Assembly (NCBI GenBank): GCA_028583415.1
Contig: CM053270.1
Coordinates: 59,605,951 to 59,669,950 of the forward strand
Reading direction: 5' to 3'
Length of the DNA stretch: 64,000 nt
DNA from: Protea cynaroides
Taxonomy: Eukaryota; Streptophyta; Magnoliopsida; Proteales; Proteaceae
Below the pieces are notes generated by a model. The model ran no database searches. It was not told the origin of the DNA and worked only from the letters and a program-made list of their open reading frames with translations. The translations under genes and the position numbers were made by a program. Shown here in pieces: positions 45,768-57,589 of the stretch. Positions within the stretch are counted from its first letter, which is position 1; the number at the start of each line of letters is the position of its first letter.

Positions 45768-47935
45768 TGTCACACCCCAATTTCGACTGAACCAGAAGTG
45801 TGAGTGAACCGGTTCTAAACCACGATTCACACCAGGATCTCAATAGACCGTGTCAACCAATCATTCCCAAGCAGTCTAACTTAATCAGAGAATAATACAT
45901 AACAACGGAATAAAAGATAAGTGAATAGAGTACTATGTTGTAATTAAAATAAATATTCAAATTATTTCATCATTCACAAAATTTAAATAATAATTATTAC
46001 ATTGTATTAAAAGAAAATAAATCATCACTGGAGGAAAACACAGAATGAGCACTCGTATTATGCATCATGCTCGTCCTTTACAGTTTGTGTATCCAGGGCA
46101 GCCACCGTACTGTAAGCTGGGACAGTCATAAAGTCTTCCACAGTATACCCTCCATCAAGATCTGAAAAAGAAATAGAATATATTCGGGTGACCTCACAAC
46201 TTAGCTCAGTAAGTACAAGACCAATGCAACACACAAAATGCATGAGATAACATTATAATTTGGGTCAGGTATAACTTGCAAAATGCTATGGTAAGGTTTG
46301 GCGGCCACCGCACCTCCATGCACGAGAGTGTGAGCACACCCAACAGTCAGGCACCTACCACACTACTGCTGTTGCCCCACATCACTCACTCTGGTATAGA
46401 GATAAGGCTCGAGTTTAGCGGGCAGGATGAACCACAATCCCACGTCCTCCCCTTGATACCCTACACCGTACCAATACCTAAACCCCTACTGGCAAGGGCT
46501 TGCAAGTGGGTTCCTTTTCTAACCAGTCCTATGTGTCAATATAGTATCTATGGCCTTACCCCAGCACGACTCCTTACAAGATAGAGATAGGGCTCGAGTC
46601 TGGCGGGCAGGGTGAACCACAATCCCACGTCCTCCCCTTGATACTCTATTCGCACAAAGTCTGCTAAGGTAGATGGCGATATGAAAAATGTGTTAGCTGT
46701 AGATATATCCAGGGCTCACTCCCCTTCACATTCCACACACTAACTAAAACCATACACATGCCTAACATCCAACATCCTAGCATATGAAATGCATGATTAG
46801 ATAATAACAAAAGAAACAACTACATGGCATGTGAATATGCACAAACACCAAGCAATTCAATTTACACATAGATTTAATCACAAATGTTTACTGTTATTTA
46901 ATTAATTAGAGTTTGGGGTCTTGTCCCTTACCTGTCACGTGATAACAATTTCGTACAGCGTCACAGGATCTACTCACGCTATCTACAAGTCCTACATAGT
47001 CATACCTATAAGTTAGAATTCATTTATTAAAGTTAAAATTCATTTATGAAGGTCTCAGTTGGTCAGAACCATGTTTGGTCAAGCAAACAAGGCTCGTAAG
47101 GCATACCGGTCTCAGTATACCGGTCTCAATAGAGTGAGACCGGTATGGTGCAACCGGTATATACTGAGTGAGACCGGTATGTTCCTGCGGTATATACTGC
47201 AGGCCCATACCGCAGGACCTTGTGTCCAACTGGCATGTCCCGCGATTTGGATCCGAGAACCCGATCTCGGATCTCCCTTCCTCGTCGATCTTCGGCTTGG
47301 TTTCTAGGGTTTCTCCTAACCCACTCTAAGGTCCAAGTATTCTAATGGCCTTCTGGTTTTGACTAGAATGCCGTATCAAACCAGATTAGATCTAAAAGAA
47401 AAACTAGGCTTTAATTAAAGTCCTAGGATTTTGGATCGCTGCGCCGCTTCACGGCTCCGATCCGAAATCCTATCATGACTAAGAGGATTGAGCACTTACC
47501 GGCGGTGTTCGTCGGTTGGCGGCGTGCTCTTCTGATGGAAACCCCTTTCTTGAGCGTTCTCCTCCTTCCTTGCTCCTTCTCAGATCTCTTCCAGACGACT
47601 AGGGTTTTGAGAAGGATCAAAGGAGTGTCAAAGTCTCTATTAATAGTGGGAGACCGTTCTTAGGAAGGTTTCCCACGGTTGGAAACTTTCCAAATTTCGA
47701 TTCGGAGTGAGGGACCCACTGGAGTCCGTCTCCAGCCGAAAATACACATACCGGTCGCACATACCGGTCTGATTGAGTCAGACCGGTATGTAAACTTTAC
47801 AGTTTACATAGATTATCGTACATGAAATTGAGTGGTTCGTCACCCGGCTTCGCCTTCCGGTCTGATTATGATTGGAAGACCTGTCACCATATAAAACCAT
47901 GGGTTAGACCGGATTTTCAGAACACGGTTCTTACA
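45768..47935 (-). mobile_element. Solo LTR of a chromovirus related to element B, 2168 bp
   Basis: It starts TGTCACACCCCAATTTCGA and ends ACGGTTCTTACA like the LTRs of element B, and shares CACCAGGATCTC, GAGCTCACAACTTAGCTCAG-type and LTR-centre blocks. The flanks CTATT and CTATC match at four of five bases, a decayed target duplication. It has its own ACCGGT cluster at 47100-47220 and near 47740-47790. No internal domains remain. The orientation is taken from that of element B. Confidence 0.85.
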
Positions 47936-48640
47936 CTATCTCTCCTTCTTAAAGTCTGAATCTTTTTTTTTTCCTCTCATTTCTAAGTGATCTCTTAATG
48001 GTTCTTCTTGTACTCTCATTTCCTTCGATTTGTAGATCTTCATCTTGAAAGAAAATTGATGTTGCATCTGAATCTCGTGCCGAGGTCTTCGCTATTGACT
48101 CGACCTACAAATGACAAGATAGGGCAGGGGAAGTCAGACCTATGGCCCCGAGTTCACTCCGATGCTTAAGTCAAGAATCACGTGAACAGATAATGAGGTC
48201 GGACTACCGACTAGTCATTGTTATTTTTAACGGGGTAAGAGAGAGATTCTTGTGCTGAAATGTTAGAGCAAAAACATAGGAACTTAGACAAATGCCTTAA
48301 ATGAAGTTTACCTTAAAGTTGAGATTTTTGGGCTATTTATAGTGAATAATGCCTCATGGGTTCCGTGGGTCTATAAAGACGTTTATACCTTTGACTTAAG
48401 CCAAAATTGTCGGAAGTGACCCTTAATATTGTGATCAGGGCTGACTGGGATGACGAATTTCCAAATGTTGCCGTTCTATTAGCTAATTGATAATTATACC
48501 CAACATTTGTTTCCTTGCTCTTTTGAATTTGCAAGATTCAATTGAGTAAGTTAAAGGAAAGAATTTTAATTTTTTTTGGAACTATCTACCCTCCTTAGAC
48601 CTTTTAGGTCAATTTTTTTTGTTTGGCTATAGTACTCGGC
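47936..48640. other. Unassigned spacer
   Basis: I see no gene. A phrase set containing GAGGTCTTCGCTATTGACTCG and GATGCTTAAGTCAAG resembles LTR sequence of plant retroelements, but I found no partner or ends. Confidence 0.35.
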
Positions 48641-49500
48641 CTCAGAGCTCGGGAGCATGATTCACGTAATCAGATTGGTCGGATTGATCAGATCGATCGA
48701 TTCGTTTCTATTTTTAATTTGACCGATCCCCAATCTGATCCTGTTTTAATATTATTATACATGATATCAGCCATGTATCAGTTTTCCATTGGATCCATAC
48801 ATTTATCCAATTTGAATTAGATCCCTATTATTGGCTTGAGGTGGCAAAGCCACTTTCACACAAGTCATTGTGTAATAGGACATACCCTATCGAAATCTAC
48901 ATGTCCAAATCTGCATGAAGGAAGATAAACGATTCTCAGGGAACCACAAGAAGCACGGGGAAGTGAGAAAGCTCTTTCAGGAACCACGAATAAAACCAGG
49001 AAGAGTGAAATAATTGATTTGGTGTATCATCATATACAATATACCATCACTTATAGATTATCATGCGATTTAAGGTTAGACCGGGAACTAAACCATGTTC
49101 AGACCATTTATTAAATGGTCTGAACAGTTCAAGCTTATTCGGTTCATCCCGATTGATTAATTTGTGAAGTTTCAATTTTGACACCCCTAGATCTTTCTTT
49201 AAAACTGTTTATTCTAAAAGTTTGAACTAGTAAGTGGAGAAACTTTCAAGTATATAAGGCACCTAAGAGTCCAGACTTAACTAATTTTCGATTATTCCCA
49301 ACACCTCTTGTAACCCGACGTTAATCGGGTGCGCATAGTAACATATGTGGTTCCTTTTTGGGTGGAGAATCTTGAGCTTTATACCATGTTAAGTTTTCAT
49401 CCTAAAAGTCCGAATTAATAAGTGGAGATACTCTCAAGTAGATAAAAATACTCAAGATTTCCAAGTTAACCAATGTTAAATTATTTCCAATAAAATCTTA
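48641..49500. repeat. Dispersed repeat R2, copy 2
   Basis: It matches 21440-22157 and then 37037-37130 in one continuous run, showing what the site of gypsy element A looked like before insertion. Within it the block around CTCAAGTATATAAGG recurs at about 49250 and 49435 as an internal duplication. Confidence 0.75.
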
Positions 49501-49802
49501 CAGTATCATACCCTAGGATTTGACTATATAGGAGGGTAAGGACTTGTCTGATAATGCTTCAGATTCTAGAATATTCTATGGGTTCTAATTCCTAGAGAGT
49601 CATTTTGGATCACGTTTGATAAATCCAATTGGATTTGAGTTCTCACGGAGTGAATTGGAGACTTAAGAACCCAAATTTAGGAGTAAAAAAAACAAGGTCT
49701 TTTTTTTTTTTTTTTGAGCAATTTTTTGGGATCACAAAAAATAAAAAATAAAAAAGATCTCTTCTCTCACACTCCTCTCTTCTTCACAAAACAAAGGCTT
49801 GA

Positions 49803-49977
49803 CCGCCACCACCTCCATCACTACCCACCCCCACCACCGCCACCACCACCACCACCACCACTACCACCACAACCACCACCACCACCACCACCACCCACCA
49901 CCACTGCCCCGGCCACCACTGCCACTCACCACCACTCACCACCACTCACCACCACCACCACCATTACCACCACCAGT
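49803..49977. repeat. (CCA/CAC)n trinucleotide minisatellite
   Basis: A long imperfect CAC/CCA repeat. The apparent 109-residue Pro/Thr/His frame across it is a by-product of the repeat, with no domain. Confidence 0.95.
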
Positions 49978-50576
49978 TTTCTAGATTTCACTTGGCAGGG
50001 TAGTGTATTTATCAAACATGTGTCTCTTTCAAAAATACTCTAGAATCCATTTCAGAACTGCTTTATCAAACATGTTTCTATTCCCAAATAATCTTGGAGT
50101 AGGCTAGAGTAAAACCTTGACTGCAAACCAAAATAAAGAATCCAGAATAGAAGCTTTATCAAACAGGGCCTAAGAATTTTCGACAAAATATGGTAGATAA
50201 ATGATATCTCAACGAAGTGAGAGTTGAAGTGTATTCCATTGGTTTCATAACGTGAAAATTTTTTATTTAAGAAAAAACAAATAAAAATAAAAGGAGGAAA
50301 GAAAAACACCAGTACAAGAGTTTTGAGATCATGCTATAAAATTTGTGTGAACAACGGAATTAAAAACGGAGGAAGATGAGTAGTTTGATTAGATGTATAG
50401 CGAAGTGATTTAAAATTAATTTTTTTATTTGTAATTATTATCAATAATAATTATATAATTAATTAAAAGCATACAAAATATGGTAAATAACTTTTACAAA
50501 TCTTTGAAATTTTTTCTGATATATTGGTTAAAAAGTGAACTAAAATTTGTTAACCTATTGAATATGTTGTTAAATT

Positions 50577-50864
50577 AGGTTTTCTTTGATATAATTTATT
50601 TTTGCTTATAAGATATCTATGATAAATTATTTATGAAAATAAATTATAAATCATAAATAATAATCATTTAGTACGATTAGATATAAAGAAGTAATAATAG
50701 ATTATCACAATAATGATAAACACCTTTTAACCTATTTATAGATTTTAGATTATATCAATTTATTTTAAATATAAATAAATATCATAAATTATATCAAACA
50801 ACTACATATATACAATATATTATATAATTGATTCTATAATACATACCAAAGAGAGCCTTAATTA
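50577..50864 (+). mobile_element. AT-rich MITE, copy 3
   Basis: The ends GGTTTTCTTTGATATAATTTA and TACCAAAGAGAGCC are inverted, and the body matches 43866-44148. A DNA-transposon derivative without coding capacity. Confidence 0.7.
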
Positions 50865-51331
50865 TATAATTAAAACTTTCCATTTTAGTTTTATTTTAAT
50901 TTTTATTCAATTCAAATCTATCCAAAATTGTGACATTTTTTGGGGGAGGGGTTATAATCAGAAGGCATGCTCATGAACACGAGTTTGGGGATTATACTCT
51001 CATGGCATGGTCACGAACATGGATTACGAGAGGCAAAAAGCATGTAAGCCACATCATTATTTGTATCAAATTGATTATGCATCATCCATCATCATTTATA
51101 TTGGTATCATGCAGAGTAGTGCTACGTGTGGATCAGTTACCTTTGTCTACATTTGTTGTAAGTCGAGGGAAGTTGAGTGATCGAATCTCATACCCCTCCT
51201 TCTCCCGAGCTCTCTCTTTGCCCCATTAGGTGCCCAAAACCTTTTCGGGCCACTACTGTTGTGTGCTGACCTTAGCACAAAAAAAAAAAATAAAATTCAC
51301 GTTTGAGAATTTGGGTAAGCTAATAGAAGAA

Positions 51332-51361
51332 GAAGAAAAAAAAAAAAAAAAAAAAATATAA

Positions 51362-51437
<76 letters not shown>
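51332..51437. repeat. Poly(A) followed by (TA)n microsatellite
   Basis: An A run (about 51337-51356) adjoins about 36 TA/AT units (51366-51437). The frame reading Ile-Tyr repeats through it is not a gene. Confidence 0.95.
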
Positions 51438-51439
<2 letters not shown>

Positions 51440-52012
51440 AATCTTTGTTGTACCCAAACTAGTAAATATTTGCCATATCCCCTATGATATGGTTTAATCT
51501 CATCCACCCACCTTTGTTCGCGATAATATCCCTAACACCCCTACTTTTGAAAATATGGATCAATCAGACACCCCTCCATTAAGTCATGTCAATTAATCGA
51601 TGACGTGTCACTATCTTGAATTTATTAATGATAAAACTATCCATCTATATTTTACCATTTTAATTAAAAAAAAATTTAAAGGTTTTTTTGGTTTATATTC
51701 TATCTCCTTTCACCTAGCTTCCTTCTTCGTTCACCTCTGTTAGTGGCTGAGGTTCTTTTTCTTCTTATGCTCTTCTCAGCTACCTCTCCATTCTAGTTTC
51801 AAACAATTTCATCTTATTTCAAATTTTGTGCCTTCATGGTCTCTTTTCATTCTTTCTATTTGTTATGTTACATATTTCAATAGAAATGCATGTACCTTTT
51901 TTTTTTTTTTTTTTTGGGTAAATAGATAATTTATTAAAACCCAAGGAAAATGAGAGCACAAACACACCTCCACTAGGATAGAGAACTCCTATAATATGAC
52001 CAAAACATTAAA

Positions 52013-52032
52013 AGAAGAAGAAGAAGAAGAAG
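52013..52032. repeat. (AAG)n short repeat in the LINE tail
   Basis: About six GAA/AAG units in the LINE 3' region. Confidence 0.85.
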
Positions 52033-52129
52033 ACAAGGCCTGAGACCAACCTCCAAAGCAAAGGAAAAAGGCTCCCTCCACTATGGAACCAAACAAGAAA
52101 TCAGGGGCCCAGAACAAGACCTGCATAAT

Positions 52130-54580
52130 TAAGAGCTACAGCTTGAGCACAGCTTCTTCTGGTCTGGAAGCTTTGTCCCAGTCCATCAAGAGATTAATGC
52201 CCAAAGAATCCTCAACGAATAGATCTATACGGGGTTCCCCAGAAGATGGGTTGTAAATCTTCCTCACAAGCCAAGCCACCTTTTCTCTCTCTTCATCCGA
52301 AGAGCAGTATTGCTATGTATTGTCTTTAGGACAAGAATACCATGAAACTTCAAAAGAAGAATCATCGTCCCCCTCCCCAATAGAGAGAGAGGGTTCTTGC
52401 ACAATTGCTAGCGGGATCAGATCCAAAGGCCTGGATAGGTCATGGAAGGATTCCGAGGAGCAAGCCGAAGGAAGAAGCAAGGAAGATGACTTCATTCCAC
52501 TATAAATCTGATATGACCAGACAAGGGCAGGCAAGGATGCCAAAGGGATGATATCCAATGGACTCCTTGATTGGCTATGCACAGAAAGACCACCAAATAT
52601 AATCAACCCTGGTTCCCCCTCGGCATTCTTGTGAAAACTACATGTAGGGGCTGTAGACAATATAACCTCTGGAACCTTCTCGAATCTACGAGTGAGATGC
52701 CGATAAGTCAAAAATGGGCGCAAGGAAACCTCTGCAGCTTTAGGGGAGCCAGTTTGATTAGCACAAACCAAGGAGGACCAGGTAGCGTGCAGGAGGAAGC
52801 AGGGGAAGAGATCGAGGCTCGGCCCCAGGATAAAGGAACAGAAGACAATCTAACACTGCCTTCAGTAGCTGACTCAGAAGCAAAAGCAGTAGAGAGGCTC
52901 GACGGGGTGTTAAGAGGCGATAAGGGGGCAATGGCACTCTAGCCAGATGCTTGCTTATCAACAGTGATAAAACCTGCGGGAGCAGAAAGAGGAACCAAAG
53001 AGAGGGTGGATAATTGGCAGGTGTCTTCCAATAAAGGCCGGGGATCATAGGGTTGGTTGATAGGCATGGCAGATGACAGCTCCCCAGGCTGGCACTGCTG
53101 CGAACCAATGGATAGAAGGGGACGAGAGAGAGAAAGGTCAGAGGGGGGACAGATCGAAGGCACATGCAAACCAAAATTAGGGTTGGAGGATTAATGGCCA
53201 ATGGGGTGAGGGATCCTTTCAACCGAGGAGGGGTTCCTAGTGTCCAAGTCATCTGCAACTGAATGGAGGACATCGAAGGGGTTCTTAGAGGCCAGAGAGG
53301 CATCAACATCATGATCAGGTAGGAGCACAGAAGAACCAACCATTGCCTGAGAATCCCAAGACGTGAGAGAAGAAGAGTTCAAATTTTGAACCTCCTTCAG
53401 AGCCTTATGCGACAAAGACCCTACCTTCCTTCTCCTTATACCTAGCCGGGCTTGAATTCAACCCGAAACCTTCTTAACCCGACTAGGTTAGGATTCAAAT
53501 CTGAATCAAGATGAAAACTAGTCTTCTTTGGTGTCGATTTCTGGGCAACAACAGAAGTGAGATGGGGCCGATGGTTAGCCCCAGACTCACCTGATCGCTA
53601 GCACTTTTCTGAGCAGCGTAAAGGAGCTCCGAATGACCACTACTCGCCGCATATGATTTCATCTGGCAATCACCCTTTGCATGCCCAAACACTTTACAAG
53701 ATAAGCAATGTGGAGGTTTCCACTCAAATATCACCGGCTGAAGATACTCAATCCTTGTGTCATCCCTAATCAAAACAACTTCTTGGAGTTTCTCAACACT
53801 CGATACGTCTATAGACACCCGTGCATATGCACCCTTGGTATAGTTGAAGATAGTCTGGTCCGAATGCAAAGGTGTTCTGATACAAGAACAAATGACACTC
53901 AAGGATGCTTCCCCCCTACAGGTGAAGGGGAAGACCCAGTAATTTCACCCATAATGGGAGATATTTCAGGTCAAAAACCCCTGAGTGAATCTCTTGCTCC
54001 AATTGTCTTATAAAAATTACCACCAATAAAGAACATACCCTTATCAAGGATCCTCTGCCGGTTTTCTCCATTAGAGAAATAGAATGCAAAACCCCTGTGG
54101 ACAAGGAGGTAGCACTCAATCATGCCCACAAGATTCCATTGTCTCCCCAAGGAGGACTTAACAAGGTTGAAGTTAGGCCTCCTTCCCATGAAAAAATCGA
54201 TCACTGTGTTCTTCAACTCCTCAAGCTCATTTTCTACTGCCTCATGAGAGCACACTTCCACCATCTTTGAGTCTCTAGAGGATGGAGGAATAAATCTGAG
54301 ATTGGGCTTCATGGTATTTTTAGAACTTAGTCTTGGATCACACTGGGAGCTCCAAGCTGACTTGCCAATGGCATCCTTGGCAGACGGGCAGGATGATGAT
54401 GAGGGACCAGAGGAGGGCTGATTTAGGTGGGTCAGCGGAGGGAACTCTTCTAGGTACTCTAAGGAAACTTGAGATGGAGAAGAGGGGAGTATGCCAATGT
54501 CAATGCCAGGGCTGCTACTAAGAGAAGGAGGGGAAGGGTTAGGGGTGGGTGGGGTAAGGTTCTCCATGGAGCAGAACCAG
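52130..54580 (-). pseudogene. LINE ORF1 (DUF4283 and CCHC zinc knuckle), broken
   Basis: The start region (to about 54580) is Pro/Ser-rich. Then NFNLVKSSLGRQWNLVGM, GFAFYFSNGENRQRILD and KGMFFIGGNFY form the DUF4283 RNA-binding-like domain of plant LINE ORF1. After a frameshift near 54000, LPLWVKLLGLPLHL and IRTPLHSDQTIFNYTKGAYARV follow, then IFEWKPPHCLSCKVFGHAKGDC, the zinc knuckle. A long Ser/Pro/Leu-rich tail runs in several frames to 52313. After one TAG it continues DEEREKVAWLVRKIYNPSSG to a natural stop near 52130. ORF1 normally binds the element's RNA. Confidence 0.82.
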
Positions 54581-55914
54581 ATATAGGAAAGAAGAAGACT
54601 AGGAGTCAGGGAGGGGAGGCGGGGAGAACCCTGGGAGGTTCTCCATTCCAACTACTATTCTTCCAAATGCATGTACCCTTAGTGTCTTCTTCTTCTCCTC
54701 TATCTTTGATTTTGTGCGCTGTATTTTATTATGAATTCTCTTTCATCCGTTCTCTCCAGAAATTTCTTCTTCGATTTTTTCCTTTTCCTTTGTTCCTTGG
54801 TTTAATAACCAAAAAACTCTAGAAAATCTCCCATACTACAGATTCTGATTGAAGATCAGCTGCTGGAACTGTACAACTCTAAAGCAGCAAAATCAACAGA
54901 GAAAACTCACGAATATATAAACAAAAAGAAACAAATTGGATGAAAATAACTGTAAACAAGAACGCTTTAAAGGACAACCGATTAGGTTTGAGCCCCTTCA
55001 ATTAGGGTTTATGATAGGTGGTATGAAGACATTTTTTACGGCTTTCTAGATGGATTTAGCAAATAAACTACCTACGTCTCCATTTGCCTTGAAATTATTA
55101 TCCCCCCTTTGATTTTGTCTTCTCCTACAATATCGTCACTAGATGAAGTGATAAGCTCGAGATCTTCATGGATATTTCGTCCCCTTCTGGTGTTAATAGC
55201 ACAGGCCCACGTTGTCTTGGCCATTGTCTACCCATCTTTTCCGCAAGCAAATCACTAGGCCTTTTATAGCAGGATCGATGGCAAGAGAATCAAAAATATC
55301 AAAGATGTCGTTGGAGCAAACGGCTTTCTTGTGTCTTTCATCGATCTCAGGCGTCCTTTCTTTCTTTTCTTTTTTTTTGGGAAATCTTGGACTAATGTCA
55401 CCTCTGTTGGAAAACAAACGCTGGAGCTCTAGAGATGTGTGGTTGTACTGGAGCTGATCCGCAAGGTCCGCAAAGCAAATTTGAACTTAGAAAAACAGAA
55501 ACTGACAAAACTCTTGCGATGCTTAGACGTCGACCCCGGCCAAAATGCACTGCTTCCGCTTATCAACTCTAGCAACTCAATCTGACCCCAGAAATCATCA
55601 TTATCGGTGATGGGTTTCTTTCCTATTTCCTTTGATTCTTCTGCTGGTAAGGGATTTAACCAAAGAAAGAGGAGGAAGGAGGAAGAAGAAGAAGAACAGA
55701 GGTAAAATAGTAAAAGGAAAATAAAAAATTCCCATCAAGAAAATATAAAAAAAGAAAGTGAATAATGTTGAGGGTAAAAGAGTCTTTTTAATTATTCTAA
55801 GAGTTTAAATAACATTTGGGTGACCTTAGGGAATGTTAGTGATATTATTGAAAACAAAGGCAGATGGGTAAGATTAAGCCATACTATAAGGGGTGGGGCA
55901 GAAATATTTTCCGT

Positions 55915-56566
55915 TCAATAAATATAAACTTGTGCTTTTGAATATGGCGAGCCCATGGGTTCTATAAATTGTTGGACTATAGATATTGAAATATAATTAG
56001 GAATAGGTAAATAGTAAGGTAAGGTTTTCTTACTTGTACCCATTTAAGAGCAGCTAGCTAGAGACCCTTAGTTGCAAGACTCACAACTTAGACATGATTT
56101 TTTAGCCATGCATGATGTGATGGTAAATATGTTATATGTATTTACTCCAAAAAAGAATCCTACGGTATGTCTATACCAAAAAAAAAATTATTATTTTATC
56201 AATAAAATTTTTTTTACATACAATACTATTACTTTTTTTTTATTTTTTTATGCAAACTTTAATAATCTTTCCAGAGGTTATGAGTTCAAAATCCAATTAA
56301 AATTTGGAGAAGATATGGTTGCCTCATAGTAGATTGCAAACAACCAAATGGGTCATGGGTTCCACTCTCCTGTTTTCATTTATGCAATATATACCTCTTC
56401 TTGAAGTGTTAAAAAATTCCTTCCCACAAGTAGTGTAGAAACCCTCTGTATCTCAGAAAATCAGGATTGAAAAATATATTACCATAGGGATAGGGGAGAT
56501 GAGACTTAGAGGGGATGCTGGTGGAATGGAAAGTTTCAACATACACAAAATATATAATGTTGGACT

Positions 56567-56608
<42 letters not shown>
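55915..56608. repeat. Dispersed repeat R1, copy 3 (partial)
   Basis: It shares with copy 1 the block GGGTTCTATA...ATATTGAAATATAATTAG, then jumps directly to the ACATGATTTTTTAGCCATGCATGATGTGATGG block and runs to the (GA)n at 56571-56608. The section with SINE and MITE sites in other copies is missing here. Confidence 0.7.
56571..56608. repeat. (GA)n microsatellite in R1 copy 3
   Basis: A pure GA tract at the same R1 position as in the copies at 40110 and 62008. Confidence 0.95.
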
Positions 56609-56610
<2 letters not shown>

Positions 56611-56621
56611 AGTTTAAGCAT

Positions 56622-57318
56622 ACCACTCCAACAAGATGCCATTCTTTTCCCTTGTAGCATATACCTCCGGTAGGAGATGGAAAACAAAATAAATAACAGT
56701 ATCATTATAAGTTAAATCAGGAACTTCATTTAAAGGACCTTTCTTTTGGGGAATGGGAAAGATTATTAGACTTTCGTTTCAGAGATTGCATTTAACAATG
56801 ATCAAGCATCTGAATTAAGAACCACTAAATAACCTTACTTGAGACGGTCAATTTCACTATACAAATCCTAGATCATTGCAGATTTCATCATCTTCTGATT
56901 GACCTGGAGATGGTAACATAGTGGATCTATTAGGATCAAGTCCAAGTGGACACAGTTGAACTGCAATGGTACAGAGAAGAAAAGACGGAACCAACAACTA
57001 TGACCAAATTACCGACCTCTGGCTTGTTCTTGATATTCTTTACACGGTGTGCATAATCTAGAGTGCTCAGTGTCTCTTCCAAACTGTGGATGGAAAGTGA
57101 ATTGTTGCAATTATACATGTCTTGGTTTTCCCTCCCAAGGAATCCCTCAATAATCTGGTTAATTTGCTATCCCTGATAGACCATGGAATGCCTTTAGTAT
57201 TTCATCACCTTATTTCCAGATGTAAGTAGAAATTTTTAAACAACAAGTGCATTAATTACACGACCAAGTGTGAGCAAGCTTTTATTGATTTCTTCAGCTT
57301 CCTTTGCTATTCCCTCAA
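56622..57318 (-). pseudogene. Kinesin-5 (BimC-type) motor fragment
   Basis: Four minus-strand pieces match consecutive exons of a plant kinesin-5 gene. About 57235-57318 has EEINKSLLTLGRVINALV. 57017-57174 has DSKLTRLLRDSLGGKTKTC and EETLSTLDYAHRVKNIKNK. 56839-56903 has VNQKMMKSAMI, a stop, then DLYSEIDRLK. About 56622-56672 has EVYATREKNGI. Kinesin-5 slides antiparallel spindle microtubules; these pieces cover the end of the motor head and the neck. Introns are kept (GT-AG at 57016 and 56903). Lesions are a one-base frameshift in the second piece, TAG at 56868 replacing Lys, and loss of the rest of the gene. It is dead and non-processed. Confidence 0.9.
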
Positions 57319-57584
57319 GATACAAATGTCTGTACAGTCATACCAAGAATATGTACTTCTAAGTATATAAACTATATACAGGAGGCATTGCAACAGTAGA
57401 ACCACAAGCCACTTCTTGGGTTCTTATATATCTTGGTGTAAAAATATAGGAACCACAATTCCATGTATCAGACATGAAAGCATAACACATAGTACCGGTA
57501 CCATACCGTTCTTGCGCCAGAATACCCAATACTAACACCACCATAAATGTGGGATGTGTATCCATGAATTTAAAGGCCGGTTTT
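57319..57584. other. Unassigned sequence between kinesin relic and solo LTR
   Basis: The minus-strand frame at 57359-57565 (68 residues, Cys and Thr rich) has no domain I recognise. It could be intron or another captured fragment. Confidence 0.3.
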
Positions 57585-57589
57585 AAGCT

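Larger units (their letters stand above)
51897..54664 (-). mobile_element. LINE with ORF1 only, 13-bp TSD
   Basis: AAATGCATGTACC flanks the insert exactly (51884-51896 and 54665-54677). The left edge is a T run, the poly(A) tail of a minus-strand insertion. Only an ORF1-type gene is present. The end of the coding sequence near 52130 is followed directly by about 230 bp of tail region. There is no endonuclease or reverse transcriptase. It therefore moved by using enzymes supplied by another LINE, or lost ORF2 before insertion. The frame breaks suggest moderate age. Confidence 0.9.
51458..55912. mobile_element. Terminal-inverted-repeat element carrying gene-like sequence, with LINE insert
   Basis: The left end (51458-51545) and the reverse complement of the right end (about 55825-55912) share more than 70 bp, including ATGGTTTAATCTCATCCA-type and CGATAATATCCCTAACA-type blocks. 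Without the 2.8-kb LINE the element is about 1.7 kb. The inner part 54800-55640 is GC-richer and contains an open minus-strand stretch (55193-55417) with DIFDIFDSLAIDPAIKGL. I cannot identify it, but it looks genic. A related left end is at about 62128. Long inverted ends with captured sequence suit a Pack-type MULE, which is inference; I did not find a target duplication. Confidence 0.6.

Noticed and set aside
49714..50043. 109-residue Pro/Thr/His-rich open frame
   Set aside because: It is produced by a CCA/CAC trinucleotide repeat and has no domain or start context.
51253..51507. 84-residue frame with Ile-Tyr repeats
   Set aside because: It reads through a (TA)n microsatellite and a poly(A) tract.
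52571..54822. Plus-strand frames opposite the LINE ORF1
   Set aside because: They are shadows of the minus-strand LINE coding region.
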